Assembly: GCA_963703175.1 (NCBI GenBank)
Contig: OY969794.1
Span: 1-64,000, forward strand
DNA length: 64,000 bases
From: VRUE01 sp963703175
GTDB taxonomy: Bacteria; Actinomycetota; Thermoleophilia; Solirubrobacterales; 70-9
Reading direction: 5' to 3'
Part shown: positions 41,526-49,748 of the stretch, in pieces
How positions within the stretch are numbered: position 1 is the first letter of the stretch
How the letters are laid out: each line of letters begins with the position of its first letter
Notes under the pieces: model-generated
Databases searched by the model: none
Told to the model about the DNA's origin: nothing
The model's input: only the letters and a program-made list of their open reading frames with translations
Translations under genes and position numbers: made by a program

Positions 41526-42868
41526 GCCGCGACTCCCAGAGAAAAGCTGCGCAGACGATAGGCGACCTGACCGCCGGCAAGCGTCATCAGTACGCGCCCG
41601 GTCAGCTCGCGACCGGCGCACCAGGAGTTCTGCGAGCGACTCTCGTAACCCTCCTCGCCGACGGTCCACTTGGCCGCCAGGTCACAGAGGGCAATATTGG
41701 CCTCACTGCCCGGCGCCAAGGTAGGACGTTCGAGATCGAAGGGGGCAGCCCCACCGGCCAAGCGCTCGACCAGCAAGCTGAGGTCGATCGTGCCCGGCAG
41801 GACCAGCTCGGTGTGCAGCGCGGCAAAGGCCGTCTCCAGACCGGTCACTCCCATCGCTGCCTGCTCGAAGGGGACCTCCTTTTCCTCGGCCGCATGTGGA
41901 GCATGATCGGTAGCAACGCACTCGATCGTGCCGTCACGCAAGCCCTCGATCAGCGCCTGGCGGTCGGCCTCGGAGCGCAGCGGCGGGTTCATCTTGAAGC
42001 GTCGCGGGTCGAGGCTGCGCACCTCCTCGTCAGTGAGGCAAAGGTGGTGTGGACTCGCCTCGCAACTGATCTGCACGCCGGCGGCCTTAGCGACACGCAC
42101 CGCCTCAACCGACTCAGTGGCGGAGAGATGTTGGATGTGGATCCGACCCTGCTCGTAACCAGCCAGGGCGGCGTCGCGGGCGATCATCGTCGACTCCGAA
42201 ACCGAGGGCACCCCGGCCAGCCCGAGCGCGGCGGAGACCGGCCCCTCGTGCATCACGCCGTCACCGGAGAGCTCCGGGTCCTCCTCGTGGAGGGCGATCG
42301 TGCCACCGCAGAGCAGTTGGTACTGCAGGGCGCGGCGCAGAATGCGGGCGCTGCGGATCGGCAGGCCGTCGTCGCTGAAGCCGACCGCACCGGCCTCGCG
42401 TATCGCCCCCATCTCGGTCAGCTCCTCGCCCTGCATGCCACGGGTCACGGTCGCGAGGAAGCCGACTGGGACCGAGGCGGCGTCGCGCGCAGCCTCGCGC
42501 AGCGCCTCGATGTCGGCCGGCGTGCTCACCGGCGGTTCGGTGTTGGCCATAGCGATAATTCCGCAATAGCCGCCTGCCGCAGCGGCGCGGCTGCCGGTCT
42601 CGAGGTCCTCTTTGTGCTCTTGACCGGGAGTACGCAGGTGGACATGCGGGTCGAAGAAGGCCGGAAAGGCGTGAAGGCCAGCGGCGTCGACCTCCTCTAG
42701 TCCCTCGGCGGCGACGCCCGGCTCCGCCAGCTCGGCGATCCGGCCGGCGCGGACGACGACGTCGTGAACGCCATCGATTCCAGCGGCCGGGTCGAGCACG
42801 GTGGCGCCGCGCAGGACAAGGTCCGCGCCCTCGCCGGAGCGCATGTCGAGCGCCTCAGCGAGACTCAC
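41522..42868 (-). CDS. pyrC: Dihydroorotase
   Basis: A 448-residue class I (PyrC-type) amidohydrolase. It has the metal motif DPHVHLRTPGQEHKED, HEEDPEL, the block IHIQHLSATESVE, SCEASPHHLCLTDE and the catalytic VATDHAPHAAEEK. It closes carbamoyl aspartate to dihydroorotate. A GTG at 42868 overlapping the pyrB stop (GTGA) is preferred over an ATG at 42844, because coupling by start-stop overlap is the rule in this operon. Confidence 0.94.
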   Translation of the reverse strand: MSLAEALDMRSGEGADLVLRGATVLDPAAGIDGVHDVVVRAGRIAELAEPGVAAEGLEEVDAAGLHAFPAFFDPHVHLRTPGQEHKEDLETGSRAAAAGGYCGIIAMANTEPPVSTPADIEALREAARDAASVPVGFLATVTRGMQGEELTEMGAIREAGAVGFSDDGLPIRSARILRRALQYQLLCGGTIALHEEDPELSGDGVMHEGPVSAALGLAGVPSVSESTMIARDAALAGYEQGRIHIQHLSATESVEAVRVAKAAGVQISCEASPHHLCLTDEEVRSLDPRRFKMNPPLRSEADRQALIEGLRDGTIECVATDHAPHAAEEKEVPFEQAAMGVTGLETAFAALHTELVLPGTIDLSLLVERLAGGAAPFDLERPTLAPGSEANIALCDLAAKWTVGEEGYESRSQNSWCAGRELTGRVLMTLAGGQVAYRLRSFSLGVAA

Positions 42869-43827
42869 GCCGGCTGTCCGATCGGGGTCGGGCCCTGCTG
42901 GGTCTCGCCCACCGCGGTAGCCGGATGCTGGGGTCCGGCGGCGAGCAGCTCGTAGAGGATCGCCATCCGCACCACAAGGCCGGAAGCAACCTGCTCGGTC
43001 ATCAGCGACTGCGGTGAATCGATCACCTCGCCGGAAAGCTCGACGCCGCGGTTCACCGGGCCGGGATGCATAAGCAGCTGGCGCGGACCGAGTCGCCGGG
43101 AGTCGATCTGGAAGTTGGCGGCGTACTCGCGAATCGAGGGCACAAAGCTCTCCGCCATTCGCTCGCGCTGCAGCCGCAGCGCGTAGACGACATCGGCCTC
43201 GCCGAGTCGATCGAGCGAGTGCGATACCGCACAACCAAGTTGCTCGATCCCGCGCGGAATCAGCGCCGGCGGACCGCAGACCGTTACCTCGGCTCCCATC
43301 GCCTGGAAGGCGACCAGATTGGAGCGGGCGACACGGCTGTGGAGAACATCGCCGACGATCCAGATCCGCACCCCCTCGAGGCTGTCCAGACGGCGACGCA
43401 GGGTGAAGAGGTCGAGCAGCGCCTGGCTCGGGTGCTCGTGCTTGCCGTCGCCGGCGTTGACAACCGCCGCCTCGCTCCAGTCGGCGACCAACTGCGCGGC
43501 GCCCGCGTAAGGATGGCGAATGACGATCGCCGCCGGGTCATAGGCAGAGAGGGTCGCGCATGTGTCCTTCAAGGACTCGCCCTTATCGACCGAGGAGCCC
43601 GCCGCCTTCAGCGAGATCAGGTCTGCGGAGAGCCGCTTAGCCGCCAGCTCGAAGGAAGCGCTGGTGCGGGTGCTCGACTCATAGAAGAGGCTGACCACGG
43701 TGCGACCGCGCAGCGTCGGCACCTTCTTGATGTCGCGGCGGCCGACCTCAGCGAAGCTGTCGGCGCGGTCGAGAATCGCCTCGATCTCCACCCGGTCGAG
43801 ATCCTTGATCGCAAGCAGGTGCTTCAT
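42865..43827 (-). CDS. pyrB: Aspartate carbamoyltransferase catalytic subunit
   Basis: A 320-residue enzyme with the carbamoyl-phosphate motif STRTSASFELAAKRLS and the later loop block KGESLKDTCATLSAYDPAAIVIRHP. HEHPSQALLDLFTL and MHPGPVNRGVEL follow. It forms carbamoyl aspartate. No pyrI regulatory-chain gene is present, consistent with actinobacterial ATCases. It overlaps pyrR by 4 bp and pyrC by 4 bp. Confidence 0.96.
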   Translation of the reverse strand: MKHLLAIKDLDRVEIEAILDRADSFAEVGRRDIKKVPTLRGRTVVSLFYESSTRTSASFELAAKRLSADLISLKAAGSSVDKGESLKDTCATLSAYDPAAIVIRHPYAGAAQLVADWSEAAVVNAGDGKHEHPSQALLDLFTLRRRLDSLEGVRIWIVGDVLHSRVARSNLVAFQAMGAEVTVCGPPALIPRGIEQLGCAVSHSLDRLGEADVVYALRLQRERMAESFVPSIREYAANFQIDSRRLGPRQLLMHPGPVNRGVELSGEVIDSPQSLMTEQVASGLVVRMAILYELLAAGPQHPATAVGETQQGPTPIGQPA

Positions 43828-44384
43828 GCGAGCGCCTCCGACGTCAGCGACTCAGAGATCGTCACCTCGTCGACTTCATCGGTCTCCTCGAGCCGCACGT
43901 TGACCCTCTCACCATGCGCGGTCGGCAGGTTTTTGCCGACGTAGTCGGGCCGAATTGGCAGCTCGCGGTGGCCACGATCGCAGAGCACCGCCAATTGCAC
44001 CCGCTGCGGGCGGCCGTAGTCAAAGAGGGCATCGACCGCGGCGCGGACGGTGCGGCCGGTGAAGAGTACGTCGTCGACGAGCACCACGGTACGGCCGGTG
44101 AGGTCGAAGTCGATATGAGACGAGTGGACGACCGGCTGCGTCGCCGGCGACTGGGCACCGACATCATCGCGGTAGAAGGAGATGTCGAGATCGCCGATCG
44201 GCGTCTCCGCCTCGGTCAGCTCACCGACCAAAGCGTGCAGGCGGCGGGCGATAACCGCGCCACGGGTGTGGATGCCGACGATCGCGAGACGCTCGGGCTC
44301 AGGGTTGGCCTCGGCTATCTCGTGGGCGATCCGCCGCAGCGTTCGCCTCAGGTCGTCGCGCTCAAGCACGACCTTCTCGCTCAC
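43824..44384 (-). CDS. pyrR: Pyrimidine operon regulator/uracil phosphoribosyltransferase PyrR
   Basis: A 186-residue PRT-fold protein with the PRPP loop VVLVDDVLFTGRTVRAA, the N-terminal EKVVLERDDLRRTLRRIAHEI and IGIHTRG-type motif IVGIHTRGAVIARRL. It is the first gene of the pyr operon. In the family it binds pyr mRNA in response to UMP, and in actinobacteria probably represses translation or causes attenuation. The GTG at 44384 is preceded by GGAAGGAG at a 7-nt spacing, a strong ribosome-binding site that PyrR could block (inference). Confidence 0.95.
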   Translation of the reverse strand: MSEKVVLERDDLRRTLRRIAHEIAEANPEPERLAIVGIHTRGAVIARRLHALVGELTEAETPIGDLDISFYRDDVGAQSPATQPVVHSSHIDFDLTGRTVVLVDDVLFTGRTVRAAVDALFDYGRPQRVQLAVLCDRGHRELPIRPDYVGKNLPTAHGERVNVRLEETDEVDEVTISESLTSEALA

Positions 44385-44451
44385 TAAGTTGCTCCTTCCT
44401 GGCCTCACAGGACCGGGTTAAAGGACGGCGCTCAGAGTAGCAGTGCGACGG

Positions 44452-44573
44452 GACGGCCGGGGGTCGTCTCGGAGGTGCCTTTCACCGCCCAAGGGCGGTG
44501 AAATCTGCTCCCCTTCGGGGAAAACTCACTCCGCGGTGCCGGGGGAGGCACTCCGAGACGACCCCCGGCCGTC
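44452..44573. repeat. Nested long inverted repeat at the rnz 3' end
   Basis: Perfect 23-bp arms (44452-44474 and 44551-44573, starting GACGGCCGGGGGTCGTC) extend by 5 bp after a one-base bulge. Inside lie two further hairpins: a 10-bp stem TTCACCGCCC/GGGCGGTGAA (44481-44502) and TCCCC-TTC-GGGGA (44509-44521). The right arm encodes part of the rnz C-terminal tail. The left part faces the pyrR promoter region. It is the same architecture as the element at 32730-32821. Confidence 0.85.
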
Positions 44574-45566
44574 GCCCTCGTGCAGCTCATCGCTTGAAAG
44601 CTTGGGGGACGAGTCCTCTCCTCTCTCCCGCGCGCCGTTTTGGATCAACTCGGGGTCGCCCTTCTCGAGGAAGGGAAGCTCGATTAGGTCGAAATCCCGC
44701 GGGGCGACGGTCGATCCGAAGACCTCTTTTGCCTCCTCTAGGACTTTGCCGACATGGTAACGGGAGGAGATGTGGACCAGGGCCAAGAGCTTGACTTCGG
44801 CCTCGCTGGCCACGGCTGCGGCCTGGCCTACGGTCGAGTGACCGGTGTCGGCGGCGCGCTGAGCCTCCTCCTCGGAGAAGCTGGCGTCGTGGACCAGGAG
44901 CTCCGCGCCCCGGGCGGCCTCGACCGTCGCCCGGCAGGGAGCGGTATCGCCGGTGAGCACGATGGTGCGGCCAGGGCGCGACTCGCCCATCACCTCGCCG
45001 GGCTCGACCGGCCCGTCGGCACCCTGCGCGGACTCGCCGCGTTGAAGTGCCGCGAAGTCCGGACCTTCTTTGACCCCAAGTCGCTTCGCCGCCTCCAGGT
45101 CGAAACGGCCGGGGCGGTCGGCCTCGATCAGGGCATAGCCGAAGGCGCGCACGCTGTGCTCGACCGGGAAGGACCGCACCTCGGCACCCTGACAGGGAAT
45201 CGCGTCACCTGGCTCGATCTCGATCAAGTCGATCTTGTAGTCGACTCGGCCGATCACTCGACCGAGGCTCTGAATCAGGTCGCGCAGACCGCGCGGTCCG
45301 TAGATCGTCAACGGTCGCTCGCGCTCGGTCAGGTCGTACGTTTTCAGCAGCCCTGGAAGGCCGAGGAAATGATCGGCGTGGAAGTGGGTGAAGAAGATCG
45401 AGTCGACCTGAACGAGGCCCAACGAGCGCTGCATCTGTCGCTGCGTCCCCTCGCCGCAATCGAACAGCAGCCGTTCGCCGCCGCGCGCGACAAGCACGCT
45501 CGCGGTATTGCGCCGCGCCGAAGGCACGGCACCGCCCGTGCCGAGAAAGGCAACCGAAAGGTCCAT
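44526..45566 (-). CDS. rnz: Ribonuclease Z
   Basis: A 346-residue metallo-beta-lactamase tRNA 3'-processing enzyme. The zinc motif is HFHADH in FFTHFHADHFLGLPGLL, with FPVEHSVRAFGYAL, VLTGDTAP, LLVHDASFSEEE and the final HISSRY. Because tRNA genes here lack encoded CCA, 3' trimming by RNase Z is expected. The last 15 residues (a Gly/Arg/Ser-rich tail) are encoded inside the long inverted repeat at 44452-44573 and look non-conserved. Confidence 0.94.
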   Translation of the reverse strand: MDLSVAFLGTGGAVPSARRNTASVLVARGGERLLFDCGEGTQRQMQRSLGLVQVDSIFFTHFHADHFLGLPGLLKTYDLTERERPLTIYGPRGLRDLIQSLGRVIGRVDYKIDLIEIEPGDAIPCQGAEVRSFPVEHSVRAFGYALIEADRPGRFDLEAAKRLGVKEGPDFAALQRGESAQGADGPVEPGEVMGESRPGRTIVLTGDTAPCRATVEAARGAELLVHDASFSEEEAQRAADTGHSTVGQAAAVASEAEVKLLALVHISSRYHVGKVLEEAKEVFGSTVAPRDFDLIELPFLEKGDPELIQNGARERGEDSSPKLSSDELHEGDGRGSSRSASPGTAE

Positions 45567-45577
45567 GGCTCGCGAGC

Positions 45578-46048
45578 CTACGCGACGCTCAGCGCTGGTT
45601 CATTGCGAGATTGATCTCGCTGCAGAATTTCGAGAAGCGAATCCGCCGTCCATCGATCGATCTCGAAGTCCATTGCCTTCCTAATCTTCCGCCGCTGGTT
45701 GTTCAACGTCGGCTCCAAACGAAGCCTTCCCTCGAACTGCGCAACGGCATCGATCGGCACGAGGTACACCGCCTGATTTGGCGGAAAGTAAACCCCAAAT
45801 ATGTCTGCCAGCCCAACGTACGACTGGGGGCCGCGACCATGGTCGGTACTCCTGGTGTTGAAGATGATGCAGCCCTGTCTCGGCCACGCCGTCTTGCATT
45901 GGACCCTTGCAAAGACCCCGTCCCCGAGATCAACAGCCAAATCGTAAGGTTGCCCCTCGCCGAAGGGAACGAGAACGCTGAACCCCCGGCACGCAAGCGC
46001 CGCGAGTACTGCCGCCTCTCCAGCGTTACCGCTTCTCAAGCGCGCCAT
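45578..46048 (-). CDS. PD-(D/E)XK endonuclease-like protein
   Basis: A 156-residue protein resembling the PDDEXK_5 family (group I intron-associated type). It has GNAGEAAVLAAL with E11, PYDLAVD with D36 and the QCK motif (50-52) in FARVQCKTAW, a plausible complete nuclease centre. Base composition is lower in GC than the neighbours and it lies beside a tRNA gene, both signs of transfer. A LexA-like box (46076-46089) lies 28 bp upstream of the ATG, so DNA damage may induce it. The biological substrate is unknown. Confidence 0.78.
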   Translation of the reverse strand: MARLRSGNAGEAAVLAALACRGFSVLVPFGEGQPYDLAVDLGDGVFARVQCKTAWPRQGCIIFNTRSTDHGRGPQSYVGLADIFGVYFPPNQAVYLVPIDAVAQFEGRLRLEPTLNNQRRKIRKAMDFEIDRWTADSLLEILQRDQSRNEPALSVA

Positions 46049-46075
46049 AGCGAAACTTTATGTATTCGGTCGGAC

Positions 46076-46089
46076 AGAACGTATGTTCG
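46076..46089 (-). promoter_or_regulatory. LexA/SOS-box-like operator
   Basis: On the minus strand CGAACATACGTTCT matches the B. subtilis/actinobacterial SOS box CGAAC-RNRY-GTTYC at 13 of 14 positions and contains the perfect dyad GAAC-N4-GTTC. It lies 28 bp upstream of the PD-(D/E)XK gene start, in promoter distance. It also lies 43 bp upstream of the tRNA-Arg gene on the other strand. Confidence 0.65.
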
Positions 46090-46131
46090 TGTTCAGCACC
46101 CCTGTCAATGAGGAACTAAGCTCCTGCTTGA

Positions 46132-46205
<74 letters not shown>

Positions 46206-46207
46206 TG

Positions 46208-46921
46208 ATGAGTGCTGTCACCGAGACTCGCCCGCCGCGAGGCGCGATCATCGTGGTCGTCATCGGGCTGATCGCCACGCTGGCGGCGGCTGTGCTGGCG
46301 TCTGAATCGGCGGGCGGATCATCGGTCGAGATCGAATGGGCGCGGCAGGGCGCTGTCCCCGACTCCCGGCCCGCCGCGATCCCTGGCGGCGGCTCGATGC
46401 AACTTGGCGACGCCGAGCTGCGTTCGACCGAAGAAAACATCGAAGGCGAACGGATCTTCCGCGCCAACGCGGTGCTCACCATCACCGCGGGCTCCGCTGT
46501 CGGGCAGGCACGTGTGCGCTGCCTTATGCGCGGCGGCGGCGCCGAACTCGGCCGCACGGTCAACAGCCGCGGTGCATTCCCCCGCTCCAGCGGCGAATAC
46601 AACCTGACGAAGCAGGAAGTACCGGGGAGCGTCGGCGTCAGGTTCCCGATCCGGGGTGCCGAATACGCCTCGCTGGAATTTGAAGATGCGTTCCCGGCCT
46701 TCACCGACCTCCCTGGAGTCGTCGTCAGCTGGGCGCCCTCACGGACTGCGTCTCAGGAATGGCAGTGGGGACTGCCGAAAGGCAAGCCGGCAGAACCGCT
46801 CGAGCTCGGCTTCGCCTCCTTCTGGCGCACCAGCCGCCCGCCGACGGCGCGGATCTCCTGCACGCTGGAAAACGACAGCGGCACGGCGGCCGTCCGCACT
46901 GCCGGAGCGCTCAGCCAGTAG
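46208..46921 (+). CDS. Membrane-anchored or secreted protein of unknown function
   Basis: A 237-residue protein with one N-terminal transmembrane/signal segment (about 12-31, GAIIVVVIGLIATLAAAVLA) and a beta-rich exterior (about 40-237) containing two cysteines, perhaps disulfide-bonded. No family is recognised. ATG at 46208 is used; GTG at 46205 is alternative. The start lies 2 bp downstream of tRNA-Arg, so its mRNA must either arise from the tRNA transcript after 3' processing or start inside the tRNA gene. Its end overlaps the converging SRAP-family gene by 11 bp. Confidence 0.7.
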   Translation: MSAVTETRPPRGAIIVVVIGLIATLAAAVLASESAGGSSVEIEWARQGAVPDSRPAAIPGGGSMQLGDAELRSTEENIEGERIFRANAVLTITAGSAVGQARVRCLMRGGGAELGRTVNSRGAFPRSSGEYNLTKQEVPGSVGVRFPIRGAEYASLEFEDAFPAFTDLPGVVVSWAPSRTASQEWQWGLPKGKPAEPLELGFASFWRTSRPPTARISCTLENDSGTAAVRTAGALSQ

Positions 46922-47711
46922 GCGCGACCAGCAGCTCCGGTCCCTCGATCCCTTTTCCGACCTTGTTCAGCTTCGGGTTGGCGGGAGCACCTTCCATGCG
47001 GTTGGCGGGTAGCGGCGCGCACATCGCGATCGCGTCCTCAGCCGCGAGGTCGGGTCGCAGCCAGGCCGCCTCGGCCTCGGCGCTCGGCAGGATCGCCGGC
47101 ATCCGGTCATGGACCTCGGCGACAACGTCGTTGGGCGTGGTCGTGACGATCGTGCAGCTGTAGAGCCAGCCGTCCTCGAAGCCGCGATCCTCCTCGTCAT
47201 CCCACTCCTTGCGCGTGCAGAGACCGGCAAAGGCGAAGGGCTCACCGCCGTCAACGGTGAAGCGCCAGGGCTGGCGCGGCTGCTTGGGGTCCTCCGCCTT
47301 CATCCACTCGTAGAAGCCGTCGGCGACGATCAAGCAGCGGTGGCGAAACTTGCCGACCAACGGCGCGTAGGCACGGCTTGAGTCGAGGTTCTCGGCTTTG
47401 GCGTTGATCATCCGGTAGCCGACTTTGAGGTCCTTGGCCCAGCGCGGCACCAGTCCCCAGCGCATCAGCCGCGCCTCGCGCTCACCCTGCGCGGCCTCGT
47501 CAGGATCAGGCGAGGAGCGCACGGTCAGCACCTCTTGAGTCGGCGCCACGTTAAAGCGCCCCAGCCCCGATTCGGCTTTCTTCGCGCGCTCCTTCGTCGG
47601 CGGCGGCGCCTCGCCGGACGAGTTCCGCTCCAACGAGCGTTCCAGCTCAACCTGGAAGCGATCAGCGATCGTCTTCGTGTCCTTCGCCGTGACCGTGAAG
47701 CGCCCGCACAT
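46911..47711 (-). CDS. SOS response-associated peptidase (SRAP/HMCES/YedK family)
   Basis: A 266-residue protein that caps abasic sites in single-stranded DNA by covalent linkage to Cys2 (MCGRF start). Family residues are present: NVAPTQ, MRWGLVPRWAKD, NAKAENL, GFYEW with its catalytic Glu, and the VHDRMPAIL His. The ATG at 47711 is required because Cys2 must follow the initiator Met. It carries an insertion around 25-50 compared with YedK. It lies 2 bp downstream of the epimerase gene. Confidence 0.95.
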   Translation of the reverse strand: MCGRFTVTAKDTKTIADRFQVELERSLERNSSGEAPPPTKERAKKAESGLGRFNVAPTQEVLTVRSSPDPDEAAQGEREARLMRWGLVPRWAKDLKVGYRMINAKAENLDSSRAYAPLVGKFRHRCLIVADGFYEWMKAEDPKQPRQPWRFTVDGGEPFAFAGLCTRKEWDDEEDRGFEDGWLYSCTIVTTTPNDVVAEVHDRMPAILPSAEAEAAWLRPDLAAEDAIAMCAPLPANRMEGAPANPKLNKVGKGIEGPELLVAPTG

Positions 47712-47713
47712 GG

Positions 47714-48706
47714 CTAGGCGGACACCTTTGCAGGCCGCGCCTCGGGATGCTCCCGATACCACTCGAGCGTCTGGCGGAGGCCCTCTTCGAGCTCGACTTC
47801 GGGGCGCCATCCGGTTAACTCGCGCAGCTTGGTCGAGTCGACGTATTGGCGATCTATCTCGCCGTCTGGGTTGCCTTGGCCTTGGAAGTCGGGCTCGATC
47901 CCGGCCCCAGCTGCCACGGCGATCAACTCAACCACCTCACGCACCGAGTGCGGTCGCTCGCCGCCGGCGTTGAAGGCCTCCCCCATCGCTCCGTTCGCGA
48001 GCGCAGCCGCGATCGCGAGGTATGCGGAGACCGCGTCGTCGACGTGGAGGAAGTCGCGCTCGGGGCTGCCATCGGAGCGGATCACGGGCGCCCGGGCGTC
48101 GAGTAGAGCCACAACCGTCTCCGGAATCAGCCTGGAGAAGTTGAGATCACCGCCGCCATAAATGTTGGCAAAGCGGGTCACGGCCAGGGGCAGGCCGTAG
48201 GCGTTTGCATAGCTGCGCGCGATCGTGTCGGCCGCCGCCTTGCTGGCGTCATATGGATAGGCGGCGCGTAGGGGGAAATCCTCGCGGTAGGGCAGCTCCG
48301 GACTCGAGCCGTAGGCCTTGTCGGAGGAAGCGAAGACGACCCGCTCGACCTCATGGGTACGACAGGCCTCGAAGACGTTCCAGGCGCCCTGTACGTTGAC
48401 CTCGAAGGTCTCCAACGGGGAGTCGCGCGCCACGCCAACGATCGTCTGGGCGGCCAGATGGAAGACCGAGGCGGCACCGGCCACCGCCATGGCAACCGCG
48501 CCAGCGTCGCGCAGGTCGGCCTCGACCAGCTCGACCTCAGCCCGAATTCCCAGCAGGTCTAGCCCGGATTGCCGCTCGCCGCCGACATCGGCAAGCCGTG
48601 GCGCCGGCCGGTCCAGGACGCGCACGGCGTCGCCGCTCTCCAGCAAGGCCTGCGCCAGATGCGAACCGACGAAGCCGTGGGCGCCACTGACCAGCGCCGG
48701 GCTCAA
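47714..48706 (-). CDS. NAD-dependent sugar-nucleotide epimerase/dehydratase, probably CDP-glucose 4,6-dehydratase
   Basis: A 330-residue extended short-chain dehydrogenase with GAHGFVGSHLAQAL, FHLAAQTIVGVAR, SSDKAYG and the catalytic YPYDASK (YxxxK). The SSDKAYG and AAQTIV motifs are more like RfbG than RmlB or GalE. The upstream gene, overlapping by 4 bp, encodes a glucose-1-phosphate cytidylyltransferase, which supports a CDP-glucose substrate. Together they would make CDP-4-keto-6-deoxyglucose for 3,6-dideoxy or related sugars; no later pathway genes are in the window. Confidence 0.8.
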   Translation of the reverse strand: MSPALVSGAHGFVGSHLAQALLESGDAVRVLDRPAPRLADVGGERQSGLDLLGIRAEVELVEADLRDAGAVAMAVAGAASVFHLAAQTIVGVARDSPLETFEVNVQGAWNVFEACRTHEVERVVFASSDKAYGSSPELPYREDFPLRAAYPYDASKAAADTIARSYANAYGLPLAVTRFANIYGGGDLNFSRLIPETVVALLDARAPVIRSDGSPERDFLHVDDAVSAYLAIAAALANGAMGEAFNAGGERPHSVREVVELIAVAAGAGIEPDFQGQGNPDGEIDRQYVDSTKLRELTGWRPEVELEEGLRQTLEWYREHPEARPAKVSA

Positions 48707-49431
48707 CTCGCCGCCGCCTCGGCCAGGTGCCTCCAGGGTGCCTCGCCACCGACCCAGAGGTCGTTGAGCACGACCGCGTCCTTATAGGTGTCCATGCAGT
48801 CCCAGAACCCCTGGTGACGATGGGCGTGCAGCTGCCGGTCGGCGGAGAGGCGGGCCAGGGGCTCGCACTCGAGCACGCTGTCGGCGCCAAGGTAGCCCAG
48901 CGCGCCGGGCTCGAAACAGAAGAAGCCGCCGTTGATCCAGTGCTCGCTGCGTGGCTTCTCGGCGAAGCCCTCGACCCGACCGTCGTCGCCTAGCTCGGCG
49001 ACGCCCCACTGCAGATGTGGCCGCACGACGGTCATCGTCGCCAGGTCGCCATGCCCGTGGTGGTAGTCGAGCAGCGCGCCGAGATCGATGTCGGCAACCC
49101 CGTCGGCGTAGGTCGCGCAGAAGGTCTCGTCTCCAAGGCGGTTGGCCAGGCGCGCGATCCGCCCCCCGGTCGGCGTGTCGAGGCCAGTGTCGACGCATTC
49201 GACTACAACGCCCTCGGGCCAGGGCTCGCTCGCGGCGAACTCTTCGACCGTCTCGCCGAGGTAGCCGGTCGCCAGCAGAAAGCGCTCGAAGCCCTGCGCC
49301 GCGTAGATGCCGATCACGTGCCAGAGGATCGGCCTACCGCCGATCTCGACCAGCGCCTTGGGCACGGTCTCGGTCTGCTCGCGCAGCCGCGTGCCGCGGC
49401 CGCCGCAGAGGATGACAACCGGTGGATTCAT
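48703..49431 (-). CDS. rfbF: Glucose-1-phosphate cytidylyltransferase
   Basis: A 242-residue nucleotidyltransferase: VVILCGGRGTRLREQTETVPKALVEIGGRPILWHVI, LATGYLGE, CVDTGLDTPTGGRI and the ending GFWDCMDTYKD. The ETVPKALVEIGGRPI and MDTYKD blocks separate RfbF from RmlA and GalU. It forms CDP-glucose from CTP and glucose-1-phosphate, feeding the dehydratase gene that overlaps it. A long hairpin lies just before its start. Confidence 0.9.
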   Translation of the reverse strand: MNPPVVILCGGRGTRLREQTETVPKALVEIGGRPILWHVIGIYAAQGFERFLLATGYLGETVEEFAASEPWPEGVVVECVDTGLDTPTGGRIARLANRLGDETFCATYADGVADIDLGALLDYHHGHGDLATMTVVRPHLQWGVAELGDDGRVEGFAEKPRSEHWINGGFFCFEPGALGYLGADSVLECEPLARLSADRQLHAHRHQGFWDCMDTYKDAVVLNDLWVGGEAPWRHLAEAAAS

Positions 49432-49435
49432 CTTT

Positions 49436-49473
49436 TGTCGCCTTTATGACCCTATGGGGTCATCAAGGCGACA
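49436..49473. repeat. Hairpin between cysO-like gene and rfbF
   Basis: A 16-bp stem with one mismatch (TGTCGCCTT + ATGACCC at 49436-49452 with GGGTCAT + AAGGCGACA at 49457-49473) and a 4-nt loop fills most of the 44-bp gap. No T-run follows on the minus strand, which has AAAAGATG into the rfbF start instead. It may stabilise the thrC-cysO mRNA end or shape rfbF initiation rather than terminate. Confidence 0.6.
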
Positions 49474-49475
49474 GA

Positions 49476-49748
49476 TCAGCCGCCTGCCACCGCAGGCAAG
49501 ATAGTTACCTCGTCCGACTCACCGACGGCGGTGTCGAGGCCCTGCTGGAAGCGGATGTCCTCGCCGCTGACGTAGACGTTGACGAAGCGGCGCAAGTCGC
49601 CGTCCTGGGTGATCCGCTCACGCAGATCGCCATGGGCGTCGAAGACCGCGTCGAGCACCTCGCCCACGGTCGAGCCGGAGACCTCCACCTCGGAATCGCC
49701 ACCGGTCGCGGCGCGCAGCTGGGTCGGAATCTTCACGGTGACTGGCAT
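49476..49748 (-). CDS. MoaD/ThiS-family sulfur carrier protein, CysO-like
   Basis: A 90-residue ubiquitin-fold protein ending in Gly-Gly (TILPAVAGG), the tail that is adenylated and thiocarboxylated. VTVKIPTQLRAATGG, FVNVYVSGEDIR and the ILPAVAGG end are very close to mycobacterial CysO, the sulfur donor for CysM. It is translationally joined to thrC (TGATG) and shares its SAM-I riboswitch, which points to a role in sulfur amino-acid synthesis. cysM, mec and a MoeB-type activator are not in the window. Confidence 0.9.
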   Translation of the reverse strand: MPVTVKIPTQLRAATGGDSEVEVSGSTVGEVLDAVFDAHGDLRERITQDGDLRRFVNVYVSGEDIRFQQGLDTAVGESDEVTILPAVAGG

